From Stomorhina lunata (lineage: Eukaryota; Arthropoda; Insecta; Diptera; Rhiniidae), in contig OW121743.1 of the NCBI GenBank assembly GCA_933228675.1, positions 56,237,903-56,301,902 of the forward strand: DNA of 64,000 nt. Reading direction: 5' to 3'. Below, piece by piece: positions 33,191 through 46,790 of this stretch. Within the stretch, counting starts at the first letter, position 1; the number at the start of each line of letters is the position of its first letter. Made by a program: the position numbers and the translations under genes. The notes under the pieces are model-generated. The model did no database searches. It was not told the DNA's origin and was given only the letters and a program-made list of their open reading frames with translations.

Positions 33191-35740
33191 AATTTTTTTA
33201 AAGAAAACATTTCTTTAAGGATTTTTCTAAAGAAGACAAATTTTCTAAAGAAAAAATTTCTTTAACGAAAATTTTTCTAAAGAAATATTTCATTAACAAA
33301 AATTTTTCTAAAGATAAAAATTCTTTAACCAACAAAAAAAAAAATTTCTTTAACGACAATTTTTTCAAAGAAAAAACATTTTTAACGAAAATTTTTGTAA
33401 AGAAAAAACAAAAATTTTTTTAGAGACAAAATTTCTTTAACGAAGATTTTTCTAAAGAAAAAATTTTTTTAAGAAAACTTTTTTAAAGAAAAAATTTTTT
33501 TACGAAAACTTTTCTATAGAAAAAATTTTTTTATGCTAACTTTTTTATAGAAAAAATTTTTTAACGAAAACTTTTCTATAGAAAAATTTTTTAACGAAAA
33601 TTTTTCTATAGAAAAATTTTTTTAACGAAAATTTTTCTATAGAAAAATTTTTTTAACGAAAATTTTTCTATAGAAAAATTTTTTTAACGAAAATTTTTCT
33701 ATAGAAAAATTTTTTTAACGAAAATTTTTCTATAGAAAAATTTTTTTAACGAAAATTTTTCTATAGAAAAATTTTTTTAACGAAAATTTTTCTATAGAAA
33801 AATTTTTTTAACAAAAATTTTCTATAGAAAAATTTTTTTAACGAAAATTTTTCTATAGAAAAATTTTTTTAACGAAAATTTTTCTATAGAAAAATTTTTT
33901 TAACGAAAATTTTTCTATAGAAAAATTTTTTTAACGAAAATTTTTCTATAGAAAAATTTTTTTAACGAAAATTTTTCTATAGAAAAATTTTTTTAACGAA
34001 AATTTTTCTATAGAAAAATTTTTTTAACGAAAATTTTTCTATAGAAAAATTTTTTTAACGAAAATTTTTCTATAGAAAAATTTTTTTAACGAAAATTTTT
34101 CTATAGAAAAATTTTTTTTAACGAAAATTTTTCTATAGAAAAATTTTTTTAACGAAAATTTTTCTATAGAAAAATTTTTTTAACGAAAATTTTTTTATAG
34201 AAAAATTTTTTTAACGAAAATTTTTCTATAGAAAAATTTTTTAACGAAAATTTTTCTATAGAAAAATTTTTTAACGAAAATTTTTCTATAGAAAAATTTT
34301 TTAACGAAAATTTTTCTATAGAAAAATTTTTTTAACGAAAATTTTTCTATAGAAAAATTTTTTTAACGAAAATTTTTCTATAGAAAAATTTTTTTTAACG
34401 AAAATTTTTCTATAGAAAATTTTTTTTTAACGAAAATTTTTCTATAGAAAAAAAATTTTAACGAAAATTTGTAGAAACAATTTTTTAACGAAAATTTTTC
34501 TATAGAAAAAATTTTTTAACGAAAATTTTTCTATAGAAAAAAATTTTTAACGAAAATTTTTCTATAGAAATAAAATTTTAACGAAAATTTGTAGAAACAA
34601 TTTTTTAACGAAAATTTTTCTATAGAAAAAATTGTTTAACGAAAATTTTTCTATAGAAAATTTTTTTAACGAAAATTTTTCTATAGAAATTTTTTTTTAA
34701 CTAAAATTTTTATATAGAAAAAAGTTTTAAATCAAATTTTTTCTACAGAGAAAATTTTTTAATGAAATTTTTCTATAGAAAAAAAATTCTAATGAAAATT
34801 TTCTACAGAAAAAAATTTCTAATGAAAATTTTTCTACAGAAAGAAATTTTAGAAAAAAATTTTTCTATAGAAAAAATTTTTAATGAAAATTCTTCTATAG
34901 AAAACATTTTTTAATAAAAATTTTTATATAGAAAAAAGTTTTAAATGAAATTTTTTCTATAGAGAAAATTTTGAATGAAATTTTTCTATAGAAAAAATTC
35001 TAATGAAAAATTTTCTACAGAAAAAAATTTCTAATGAAAATTTTTCTACAGAAAGAAATTTTAGATAAAAATTTTTCTATAGGAAAAATTTTTAATGAAA
35101 ATTCTTCTATTGAAAACATTTTTTAATAAAAATGTTTATATAGAAAAAATTTTTGAATGACAATTTTTCTATATAAAAAATTTTCTAATGATAGTTTCTC
35201 TATTGAAACAAATTGTTAATGAAAATTTTTCTTTAGAAAGAATTTTAATGAAAATTTTTCTGTAGGAAAATTTTCAATGAAATTTTTTTTTATAAAAAAT
35301 CGTTTTTAATGAAAATCTACAAAAAAAGTTTTACTGAAAATTTTTCTATAGAAACAGTTTTTTACATAGAAAAAATTTTTTACTTAAAATTTTTATATAG
35401 AAAAAAATTTCTACTAAAAAGTAAGTAGAAAAAATTTTTAATGAAAATATTTCTAGAGAAAAAAATTTTACTGAAAACTTTTCTATACAAAAAATTTTTA
35501 CTGAAAATTTTTCTATAGAAACATTTTTTACCGAAAATTTTTCTATAGAAAAATTCTTTCACTGAAATTTTTTTTTGTCTGAAAATTTTTCTATAGAAAA
35601 AATTTTTAAATTAATTTTTTCTATAAAAAAAATTCTATAGAAAAAATTTTTAGATAAAAATTTTTCTTTTAAAAAAGTTTTTAACGAAAAATTTTCGAGA
35701 AAAGTTTTCTACAAAAACTATTAACAAAAATAAAAGAGTA
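33191..35740. repeat. Satellite array S4 (31-bp unit with CTATAGAAAAATTTTTTTAA + CG)
   Basis: The core block 33590-34480 is highly uniform (CTATAGAAAAATTTTTTTAA + CGAAAATTTTT). Both edges decay into shorter, mutated units; from about 34700 AATGAAA replaces AACGAAA. Each unit contains a perfect 24-bp palindrome centred on CTATAG. Confidence 0.9.
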
Positions 35741-36060
35741 TTCGTTATTTTCTAATTAAAATATTCAATTGCGAAAAATGGATCAATTTGTGGCCAATTA
35801 CACGTATTAGAAATTATTTTTATAGAGATTTTAACAAAAGATTTCAAACTTTCTTTATTTACCGGCATTTTTGTCTTCATTTCTTAAGTTATTGCTGAGA
35901 TCAATAGAAATCATCTACCCACACATTTTCTGATCCAAATTTAACAGCAATTTTGTAACAAAGATAGTTATAATTTTAATTACAACATTTTGAACACGAA
36001 TTGACCAAATAAATTGCTGTATTATATGTAGGTCAATAATACACTGTGAGAAATAATTGG
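35741..36060. other. AT-rich spacer
   Basis: Unique-looking AT-rich DNA between satellite S4 and the 132-bp module; nothing recognised. Confidence 0.4.
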
Positions 36061-37516
36061 ATCTAAGTTTTTCGATTCATTTCTGGTACTTTTTTGAAAC
36101 TATGTCCGATAGGGAGTAAAAACGGTGAAAATAGTTTTTTTGGTACTTTTTTCAACCACTCTTTTTTTTAAACCAAAGAATATAGAAAGGAAACTGCAGT
36201 CAATGGATGTGAAAGAAATATTGAACAAGAACTTGGTACTTATTTTGATTTCGGGGCCAAAATGTGCAAAAAAGCGGGAAAATGATAACTTAGCATCTCA
36301 AAAATTGATATGAATAGGAACATTATGTTAACTGCGTTCTAATAAAATGTACCGAATTCAATTGGTACCAAAGAAGTACCAAATATGCATATGGAACTTT
36401 TTTGAAATAAGGGGATAAAAAAGGGGAAAAAACTAGTAATGTTATAACTTTTAAGCAAATGAATGTTTTTCTGTATGTACGTTCTTTATAGAATATTTAG
36501 TAAACTATGCATTTGATCGTGTTATGCTCTTTAGCGAAGATGTTGCGGATAAGCCGGCGAAGGTTTTCAAGTTAGTAAGACTAAATTCCAACAGGTGGCG
36601 TCACTGAAAGTTACTAAAAATATTGCTATGATAGAAAAAATTTTTTAACGAAAATGTTTCTATAGAAAAAATTTTTTAACGAAAAATTTTCTATAGAAAA
36701 AATTTTTAACGAAAATTGCTATGATCTTAAGCAAAGTTGTAGCGCATGAGCCGGCGAAGGTTTCTTAGTTAGAGTGAACGATTTCCGACAGGTAGCGCAA
36801 CTGAAAATTACTCAAAGTGAGTTAAATCGTGAACTGTGTATTTGATCAAGCTATGATCTTTAGCAAAGTTGTTGCACATGGGCCGACGAAGGTTTCTTAG
36901 TTGGTAGGAAGAAATTTTGACAGGTGGCGCCACTAAAATTTGCTCAAAGTCAATTAATTTGATCATGCTATAATCTTAAACAAAGTTGTGACGGATAAGA
37001 CGACGAAGGTTTATTAATTGGTAAGACCAAAGTCCGACAGGTGGCGCCATAGAAAATTACTCAAAGTGAATTAAACCTAAAACTGTACATTTGATCGTGT
37101 TATGATCTTCAACAAAGTTGTGGCGGATAAGCAGACGAAGGTTTCTTAGTTGGTATGAACAACTTCCGACAGGTGGCACCACCGAAAACTACTCAAAATG
37201 AATTAAATCGTAAACTGTGCATTTGATCAGGCTATAATCTTTTGCAAAATTGTTGCGCATGAGTCGATGGAGGATTCTGTTGGTATGACCAATTTCCAAA
37301 AATTATTCAAAATAAGTTAAACTGTAAACTATGCAAACTATGTGTTGATCGGACAAAATAAATAAAATAATTCAAAATTAACTGAATATTTGTGTAATGT
37401 CTTTCCTCTAAATTTAGTTTAGTACTTTATAAAATAATATATATGAAAACTTTAAAACTTGCCTCAAAATATCATAAAGCTCCCAGCAAGGCTCGGTCAA
37501 CCTAGGACTATCAATA
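36061..37516. repeat. Module with ~132-bp tandem monomers, copy 2
   Basis: Matches 17325-18680 in order and orientation: the GGTACTTTTTTGAAAC part, TTGGTACCAAAGAAGTACC, then six monomers beginning near 36510, 36717, 36840, 36957, 37090 and 37218, and the tail CTATCAATATACG. A small piece of S4 satellite interrupts the first monomer. Confidence 0.75.
36622..36725. repeat. Micro-island of S4 satellite bounded by ATTGCTATGAT direct repeats
   Basis: ATTGCTATGAT occurs at 36622-36632 and 36715-36725. Between them are about two and a half S4-like units (AGAAAAAATTTTTTAACGAA), a kilobase away from the S4 array itself. Confidence 0.7.
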
Positions 37517-37529
37517 TACGTTATTTAAT

Positions 37530-38656
37530 TTTTTTATACCCTTCACCACCATATGAGAAAAGGGTATTATAAGTTTGTGCTGATGTATGTAACTTATAGA
37601 AACATTTGTCTTAGACCCACCTTTTAGTATACCAATAGGCTTAGAATCACTTTCTGAGTCGATTTAGAGATGTCAGTCCGTCCGTCCGTTTGGATGGCTG
37701 GCTGGACCCCCATATAAACCTTGTAATCAATCTACAGGTCGCAACTCTAAAGATAATTTAATGAAATTTGGCACAAATCATTTTATTAATAATGGGACTA
37801 TGGCTATTGAAATTCGTCAAAATCGGTCCATTATTTATGGTACCTCCCATAGGTCCCACTTCCCGGAATTGATATATTGGCCACAAATATCAATATTTAT
37901 ACCCTCCAACACCATAGGTGGAAAGGGTATTATAAGTTTGTCCTGATGTATGTAACGCATAGAAATATTTGTCTTAAAATCACTTTCTGAGTCGATTTAG
38001 CGATGTCCGTCCGTCCGTCTGGCTGGCTGGCTGGACCCCCATGTAAACCTTGTAATCAAACTAGAGGTCGCAATTCTAAAGGTAATTTGTTGAAATTTGG
38101 CACAGATCATTTTTTTGATAATGGAACCATGGCTATTGAAATTCGTCAAAATCGGTTCATTATTTATGGTACCTCCCATAGGTCCCACTTCCCGGATTTT
38201 ATATATTGGGCACAAAAATCAATATTTGTTCATGAAATTTATAGCCAATACTGCTTATGTAAACTTTAATCACTGTACCAAATCGGTCCACATTTTACCT
38301 TAGCTCCCATACAAACTCTTCTTTAAAAACGCACTTAATGAGACAAAAATCACTAAAACGCTCGTAAATCTAAAGATAATGAGAATTTCAAGTTTATTTT
38401 TTTGCACACATAATTTTTGTAATAACTAATCAATTTGCTAAATTTCGAGATAATCGGTCCACATTTGACGCTAGCTCTCATATAAGTCCAAATGACGGAA
38501 ACAGCTTAAATATATAAGTTTTGAGAAAATGTTTGTATGATGGCAAAATTTTGCAAATATTTTTCTTTATACAGGAAAAATAACACCTTTGACCTTAGGG
38601 GTGAAGGGTATTGTATGGTCAGGCTTGACCGACTATAGCACTTTCTTACTTGTTTT
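37530..38656 (-). mobile_element. Helitron-like family A element, copy 3, partly tandem
   Basis: Starts (plus strand) TACCCTTCACCACC and ends GCACTTTCTTACTTG. The first 362 bp (37533-37894) repeat the beginning of the second part (37895 onward: TACCCTCCAACACC, GGGTATTATAAGTTTG, GTCCGTCCGTCTGGCTGG), so one truncated and one complete unit stand head to tail. It holds CTTATAGAAACATTTGTCTT at 37589, similar to the S5 satellite unit. Confidence 0.7.
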
Positions 38657-40130
38657 TAATAGGAAATAATAAAAATAGTCATTAATAAAAATAGCGTATG
38701 CTTTTTATATACTATTTTGCTTTTAACTTGTATTCAGAGTAAAAACTAATTTATTGAGGGGACGATATGTACTAGTAGCTTGAGTTTAAGCTATAAAGGT
38801 CAAAAAATTACTTTTTAGTACATTTATATCAAAAAGTCCCATTGTGCAACCACAAAAACGTATTGCCGTTGACCTAATCTTGTCTTAATGTTTTATTCAA
38901 TAAGAATTTTTGGGGAATTTTATTTAATGTCGTCTTTGCACAAAACAAATTAACTTTTATGTCTCCCTAATTACCTGTTATCAGTTTTCTATTAACCGAT
39001 AAGATTTTTTATGGACTTAAAGTTCACATAAAAGAAACCCAACAAAGGAGACCTCTAAATCGATTAAAACAACATAAAATTAAAGAAATAAACAATAGAT
39101 TTTGTTGTTACTTTGGTTTAATTTTACCATTTAAAGTCAGTTACATATAGAAATTACTTGAACAACAATTACATGAATTTCTAGGTGTTAGACGTATTAT
39201 TACAACATTAGTTAGTCGTCCATGTTTTGCTTTAAGGTACACCCACTGCTGAACCCCCCTCTTTTGTGGGGTCATAATTATGTAGGAGATGGGGTTTAAT
39301 AGGTAATTTTGTTCGTTTTTGTTGTTGTTGTAAATGGTTTCCCTTGGTTTCTGAAGGTTGTTTTTGTTTGGTTTTGATGTCTACTGGGTAAGAAAAAAAT
39401 AGGTAATATACCCCATAACTTTTCATGTACACGATTTTCCATTTCATATCTTTTGTTTTTGAAGTCTTTTCATTGTTATCGATTACTTATTTGTTTGATA
39501 TTTAGTCTTACAAAAAACACATAATACAATTCAACAAATTCTTAAATAAAAAAAATTGATTCGAATTTTAGTCTATTTTTATTTCGTCTGCATTTCAAAC
39601 ATGAAACAATTGTCAAGGTTTTGACATGTTTCTTGGATTTGGTGTCACTGCCATAGTAAACATTCAAATAAATGTTTGTAAAAATTGTAACAAAGAAATT
39701 CAGTTTCAAGGCCAAAATATTAAATTGAAGATATCAAAAATCCCTTAAAATTTTTAAATTTGATAGCACCAACTGGGGGGGAGGGTTTATAAAAAAACTT
39801 TTGATGAGTTTTTGTTTTAAAAGAGTAATAATTTCTGAAATATTAACTAGAGCATAAAGTTAATTTTAAATTATATTTAATTTCGTAGTTGCTGTTAATA
39901 ACAGCAATTATGTACAATAAACCGAGTAATTAAAGAAGAAAAAAATATATAAACAACAAATTATAAAAATTACTTAAGAATTTTTGCGTATTTTAAAGAC
40001 GTGAGTTTAAACTTTAAAGTGAAGTGTAAATGGGTGTATATTAACATACGCTACTCTTTATATGGCACAGTAGAGTGGTTCAAAAAAAAAAAAGTTGAGT
40101 CAGTCACCCCCTAGGATTAAAGATAATGTA
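38657..40130. other. Unassigned region
   Basis: AT-rich, non-tandem. Stretch 39230-39440 is less AT-rich with several G runs but shows no coding pattern or transposon end. Confidence 0.4.
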
Positions 40131-41853
40131 AAAACAAGTAAGAGTGTTATATTCGGCTGTGCCGAATCTTATATACCCACCATAAAATTTAGAAACATAT
40201 CTCATATATCTGCAAGGGTGCAGCTAATTCAAATCTGGACCAAAATTAAAAAAAATCGCTAAGCTAATTGGTATTGTTGGTAAAACCTTTGGACTAAATT
40301 CGGTTGCCGTTTTACATAAATAAGTTGTTAAATGCTTTTCGTTGTGCTTAATATGTAGTTATTCTAAACACGTTAATAGTAATACGACAGGTCCATATAT
40401 TTTGTTATGAGTTCCTAATGCATTCATCATATATAAAGTCTGGGCTGAACATAGGTGCAATCTTAATATAATGAATGTACCTCCAAATCTTTTTGATTGT
40501 AGATATAAAAAGGGGATGTTATATATATAAGAATTATAGCCATATGTTGACCGATTATAACAAAATTTTACACACTGGCTGGTATATATATAGAGCTTAT
40601 TATTGCAAAATTTAGTGACCATAGCTATCATAGTTTCTAATTTAAAAGCTTTTAACTGGCCTTTGCTAAAATTTTTGGTTTCCGTGAGTGTTTTTTATAT
40701 GAAAGCTAAAGTCAAATATGGACTGATTCCTATAAAATTTGATAAACTGATCAAAAATTGCATAAAACTCTCCCCTATTTTAAATTTAATCGTCATAGCT
40801 ATTACAATTGTATTCAATTTATCAGCATTAATGTGTTTCCCGGGGCGGGGTTATATGGGAGGTCTAACTAAATTTGAAGTGATTTTATCCATTTTCAACA
40901 CACATCTTTTTAAAGATATCCAAAATACTTTTGTAAAATTTTGCCCCTCTAGCTTTTTTCGTTAAGGCGCTATCGTGCTTTTATCTGAAGGACAACAACC
41001 GTTTCTTTATGTATTTTTGTGTTTTCGTAAGTTTTTTATATGGGAGCTATGGTCAAATGGTGACCGATTGTGACAAAATTTTGCACACTGGCTGGCATTG
41101 ACATAAGACTTTCTTGCGCTTATTTAAGTCTTACTAGCTCTTGTAGCTAGGAAGCTATCACGATATTATCTGACGGACAGACGGCCATAAATCCCCTTTT
41201 CTTTTTGAATTTTTGTGTTTTCGTAAGTTTTTTATATGGGAGCTAGGTCAAATAGTGACCGATTGCGACAAAATTTTGCACACTTTTTTTTTGCTGGCAT
41301 TGACGTAAGACCTCCTCGTGCTAAATTTAGTGATTATATCTATTATAGTTTTAGATTTATTGGCATTTAAGTGTATTTTAGGTGAAATTTTGGCTGTTTC
41401 CGTAAGTTTTTTGTATGGGAGCTATGGCTAAATGTGAACCGATTTTAATGAAATTTTAGACGCTGCCTAGGGCTAATGTAAAACTTCTATATACCAAAGT
41501 TTATCATCATAGCTGCTATAATTTGTCATTTATTAACAAATAAGCGATTAGCCTAGACGAGGTTATACGGGAGCTATGGTCAAATGTAAACCGATTTTGC
41601 CCAATTTCAATACCAAAATTTTCTCAGGGATGAAGAATATTTCTATCAACTTTCAGTGAGCAAGCTCCTTTCGTTTAGGCGTTATCGTGATTTCAACAGA
41701 CAGACAGACAGACGGACATCGCTCAATCGTCTTAGAATTTCATAAGGATTCAGAATATATATCGTTTTTGGTTTTTGAGCCAATATTAAAGAAATTACAA
41801 ACGGAATGACAATCTCAATATACCCTAATTCTTTTTGATGGTGGGTATAAAAA
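40131..41853 (+). mobile_element. Helitron-like family B, tandem unit 1 (with left end)
   Basis: Starts CAAGTAAGAGTGTTATATTC with hairpin ATTCGGCTGTGCCGAAT; ends CCCTAATTCTTTTTGATGGT and GGGTATAAAAA. The GACA tract at 41696-41719 is about 24 bp. Close relative of 10327-12127. Confidence 0.7.
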
Positions 41854-43482
41854 TATGTTAGTGGTTTCCCCAGTATTTACTTTGATCAAAATTCTGTCTC
41901 ATAACCGGGTATAGTTTTACATTAATAAGTTGTTAAATACTTTTCGTTGTGCCTAATATGTAGTTGGGCTAAACACGTTAATAGTAATACGGCAGGTCCA
42001 TATATTTCGTTAGGAGTTCCTAATGCATTCATCATATATAAAGTCTGGGCTGAACATTGATTGATGCCTATATAATTTCATAGGTGCAATCTTAATATAA
42101 TGAATGTACCTCCAAATCTTTTTGATTGGAGATATAAAAAGGGGATATAATATATATGTAAGAATTATAGCCAAATGTTGGCCGATTGTAACACTGGCTG
42201 GTATATATATAGAGCTTATTCTGGCAAAATTCAGTGGTACTAGCCATCATAGTTTCTAATTTAATAGCTTTTAACTGGCCTTTGCTAAAATTTTTGGTTT
42301 CCGTGATTATTTTTTATATGAAAGCTTAAGTCAAATATGGACTGATTCCTATAAAATTTGATAAACTGATCAAAAATTGCATAAAACTCTCCCCTATTTT
42401 AAATTTAATCGTCATAGCTATTACAATTGTATTCAATTTATCAGCATTAATGTGTTTCCCGGGGCGGGGTTATATGGGAGCTCTAACTAAATTTGAACCG
42501 ATTTTGTCCATTTTCAACACACATCTTTTTAAAGATATCCAAAATACTTTTGTAAAATTTTGTCCCTCTAGCTTTTTTCGTTAAGGCGCTATCGTGCTTT
42601 TATCTGAAGGACAGAAGGACATAAACAACCATTTCTTTATGTATTTTTGTGTTTTCGTAAGTTTTTTATATGGGAGCTATGCTCAAATGGTGACCGATTG
42701 TGACAAAATTTTGCACACTGGCTGGCATTGACATAGGACTTCCTTGTGCTTATTTAAGTTTTACTAGCTCTTGTAGTTAAGAAGCTATCACGATATTAAC
42801 TGACGGACAGACGGACATAAATCCCCTTTTCTTTTTGAATTTTTGTGTTTTCGTAAGTTTTTTATATGGGAGCTATGGTCAAATGGTGACCGATTGCGAC
42901 AAAATTTTGCACACTTTTTTTTTTGCTGGCATTGACGTAAGACCTCCTCGTGCTAAATTTAGTGATTATATCTATTATAGTTTTAGATTTATTGGCATTT
43001 AAGTATATTTTAGGTGAAATTTTGGCTGTTTCCGTAAGTTTTTTGTATGGGAGCTATGTCTAAATGTGAACCGATTTTGATGAAATTTTACACGCTGCCT
43101 AGGACTGATATAAAACTTCTATATACCAAAGTTTATCATCATAGCTGCTATAATTTGTCATTTATTAACAAATAAGCGATTAGCCTAGACGAGGTTATAC
43201 GGGAGCTATGGTCAAATGTAAACCGATTTTGCCCAATTTCAATACCAAAATTTTCTCAGGGATGAAGAATATTTCTATCAACTTTCAGTGAGCAAGCTCC
43301 TTTCGTTTAGGCGTTATCGTGATTTCAACAGACAGACGGACATCGCTCAATCTTCTTAGAATTTCATAAGGATTCAGAATATATGTATATCGTTTTTGGT
43401 TTTTGAGCCAATATCAAAGAAATTACAAACGGAATGACAATCTCAATATACCCTAATTCTTTTTGATGGTGGGTATAAAAAT
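41854..43482 (+). mobile_element. Helitron-like family B, tandem unit 2 (no left end)
   Basis: Begins inside the element at TATGTTAGTGGTTTCCCCAG, corresponding to about 10541 in the single copy, and runs to the same right end. The period is 1629 bp. The GACA tract is only about 15 bp (43328-43342). Confidence 0.7.
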
Positions 43483-45365
<1,883 letters not shown>

Positions 45366-45570
45366 TGCGCCCTGTAGTTTAATTACATGGTTTACATGGG
45401 GGTCCAGACAGATTGACGGACGGATGGACTGACATAGCTAAATCGACTCAGAAAGTGATTCTAAGTCTATTGGTATACTAAAGGTAGGTCTAAGACAAAT
45501 ATTTCTTTGCGTTACATCCATCAGCACAAACTTATAATACCCTTTCCACCTATGATGGTAAAGGGAAGTC
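45366..45570 (+). mobile_element. Helitron-like family A, right-end fragment
   Basis: GTTTACATGGGGGTCCAG, GACGGACGGATGGACTGACA, CGACTCAGAAAGTGATTC and CACAAACTTATAATACCC match the right part of copies 1 and 3. It abuts the family B array directly. Confidence 0.65.
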
Positions 45571-46790
45571 TGACATATGGGAGGTCAGAGCTGAGCTGAG
45601 TGAGAAATAATAAACTTTTTATAGTGGGTTATTAGAAGACTTAAAGTCACTTGGTTAAAGCAAACTTTTTGTCATTTTTACCGAGATTTGCTGGAAAAAG
45701 TAAGGATTAGAGAAAATGGAGATTCAATCTATCATAGAAATAAATATTATAAAGTATCTTAAGAATTAGAGGAAGATTTATCAAACAGGGTCGGGACAAG
45801 GAAATCGTCAATCAAAAAAAAAAAAAAAAGAAAACATTTTTGTATAACTTGTTAACTATGAAAGTTAAAGTATATAAACTTTAAACAACTTTCTTTTTTG
45901 TCACTGATATTTAAGATTAAAAACACAGAATCAGCAGGATTGATTTGACGCAAGAGATCATTAGGGATCTTATATACAATTAAACTGTATAAATTTGACA
46001 CAATAAGGGGCAATAAAGAAGTCAACTCACCACTTGTTCGTCAACTCATCACTTTTAGCAAATATTGTGGAAAATATTTTGAATAAATAAAAATTATTAC
46101 CATTCCTTATTTTCTATGTGAGAAAATATTTGTCTGTAAATAAGGTTTTATCGTTCATCGTTGGAACTGCAGGGTAATACTTACAAACGTTTCTGGTTTC
46201 ACGTGTATTAGTTTCATGGTGTGATGAGTAAGAATAGTTTTTTTTATATTCTTACTATAAAAAGGCTTGATAAATTTAGCAAAAATACAAAATCAATTAA
46301 GTTCTAAAGTTTAAAAAAACAGCATATAATGACTAAGTTATACTCTATATTATCATAAGTGATCATGGAAAATTTATGAAATATTTCTTTAACTTTTGAA
46401 ATCTGTTTTTGATCTGAGAGAACAGTTAAGATCACAGAACAAAATCTGATAAAAATGAATATAAAAACTTAAATTCCTTTTTGACTATTTTTGTATCTCT
46501 TTCAATTTTATATGTGATCACTTGCATGAAAAAAATGTTTATTGTTATGTAGGGTATTCAAAAAATTGCTTAAAAAAATCAAAGAGCCTAAGAATATTGC
46601 AATGTTTTATCAATTAAATATAATAAAAAAATATTGTTTAGACTTTTATAGACAAGAAAAACTTAACAACAATAAATCAAAAAATTGAGATATGATTTCG
46701 CAAAAAATTAAAAACTAAAAAAAAAACAGGTAATATTATCAACGACTATAAAGAACCCTACATAATAAATAAGAATTTCGACAGGTCATG
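45571..46790. other. Unassigned AT-rich region
   Basis: No repeat or gene recognised between the Helitron-like array and satellite S5. Confidence 0.4.
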
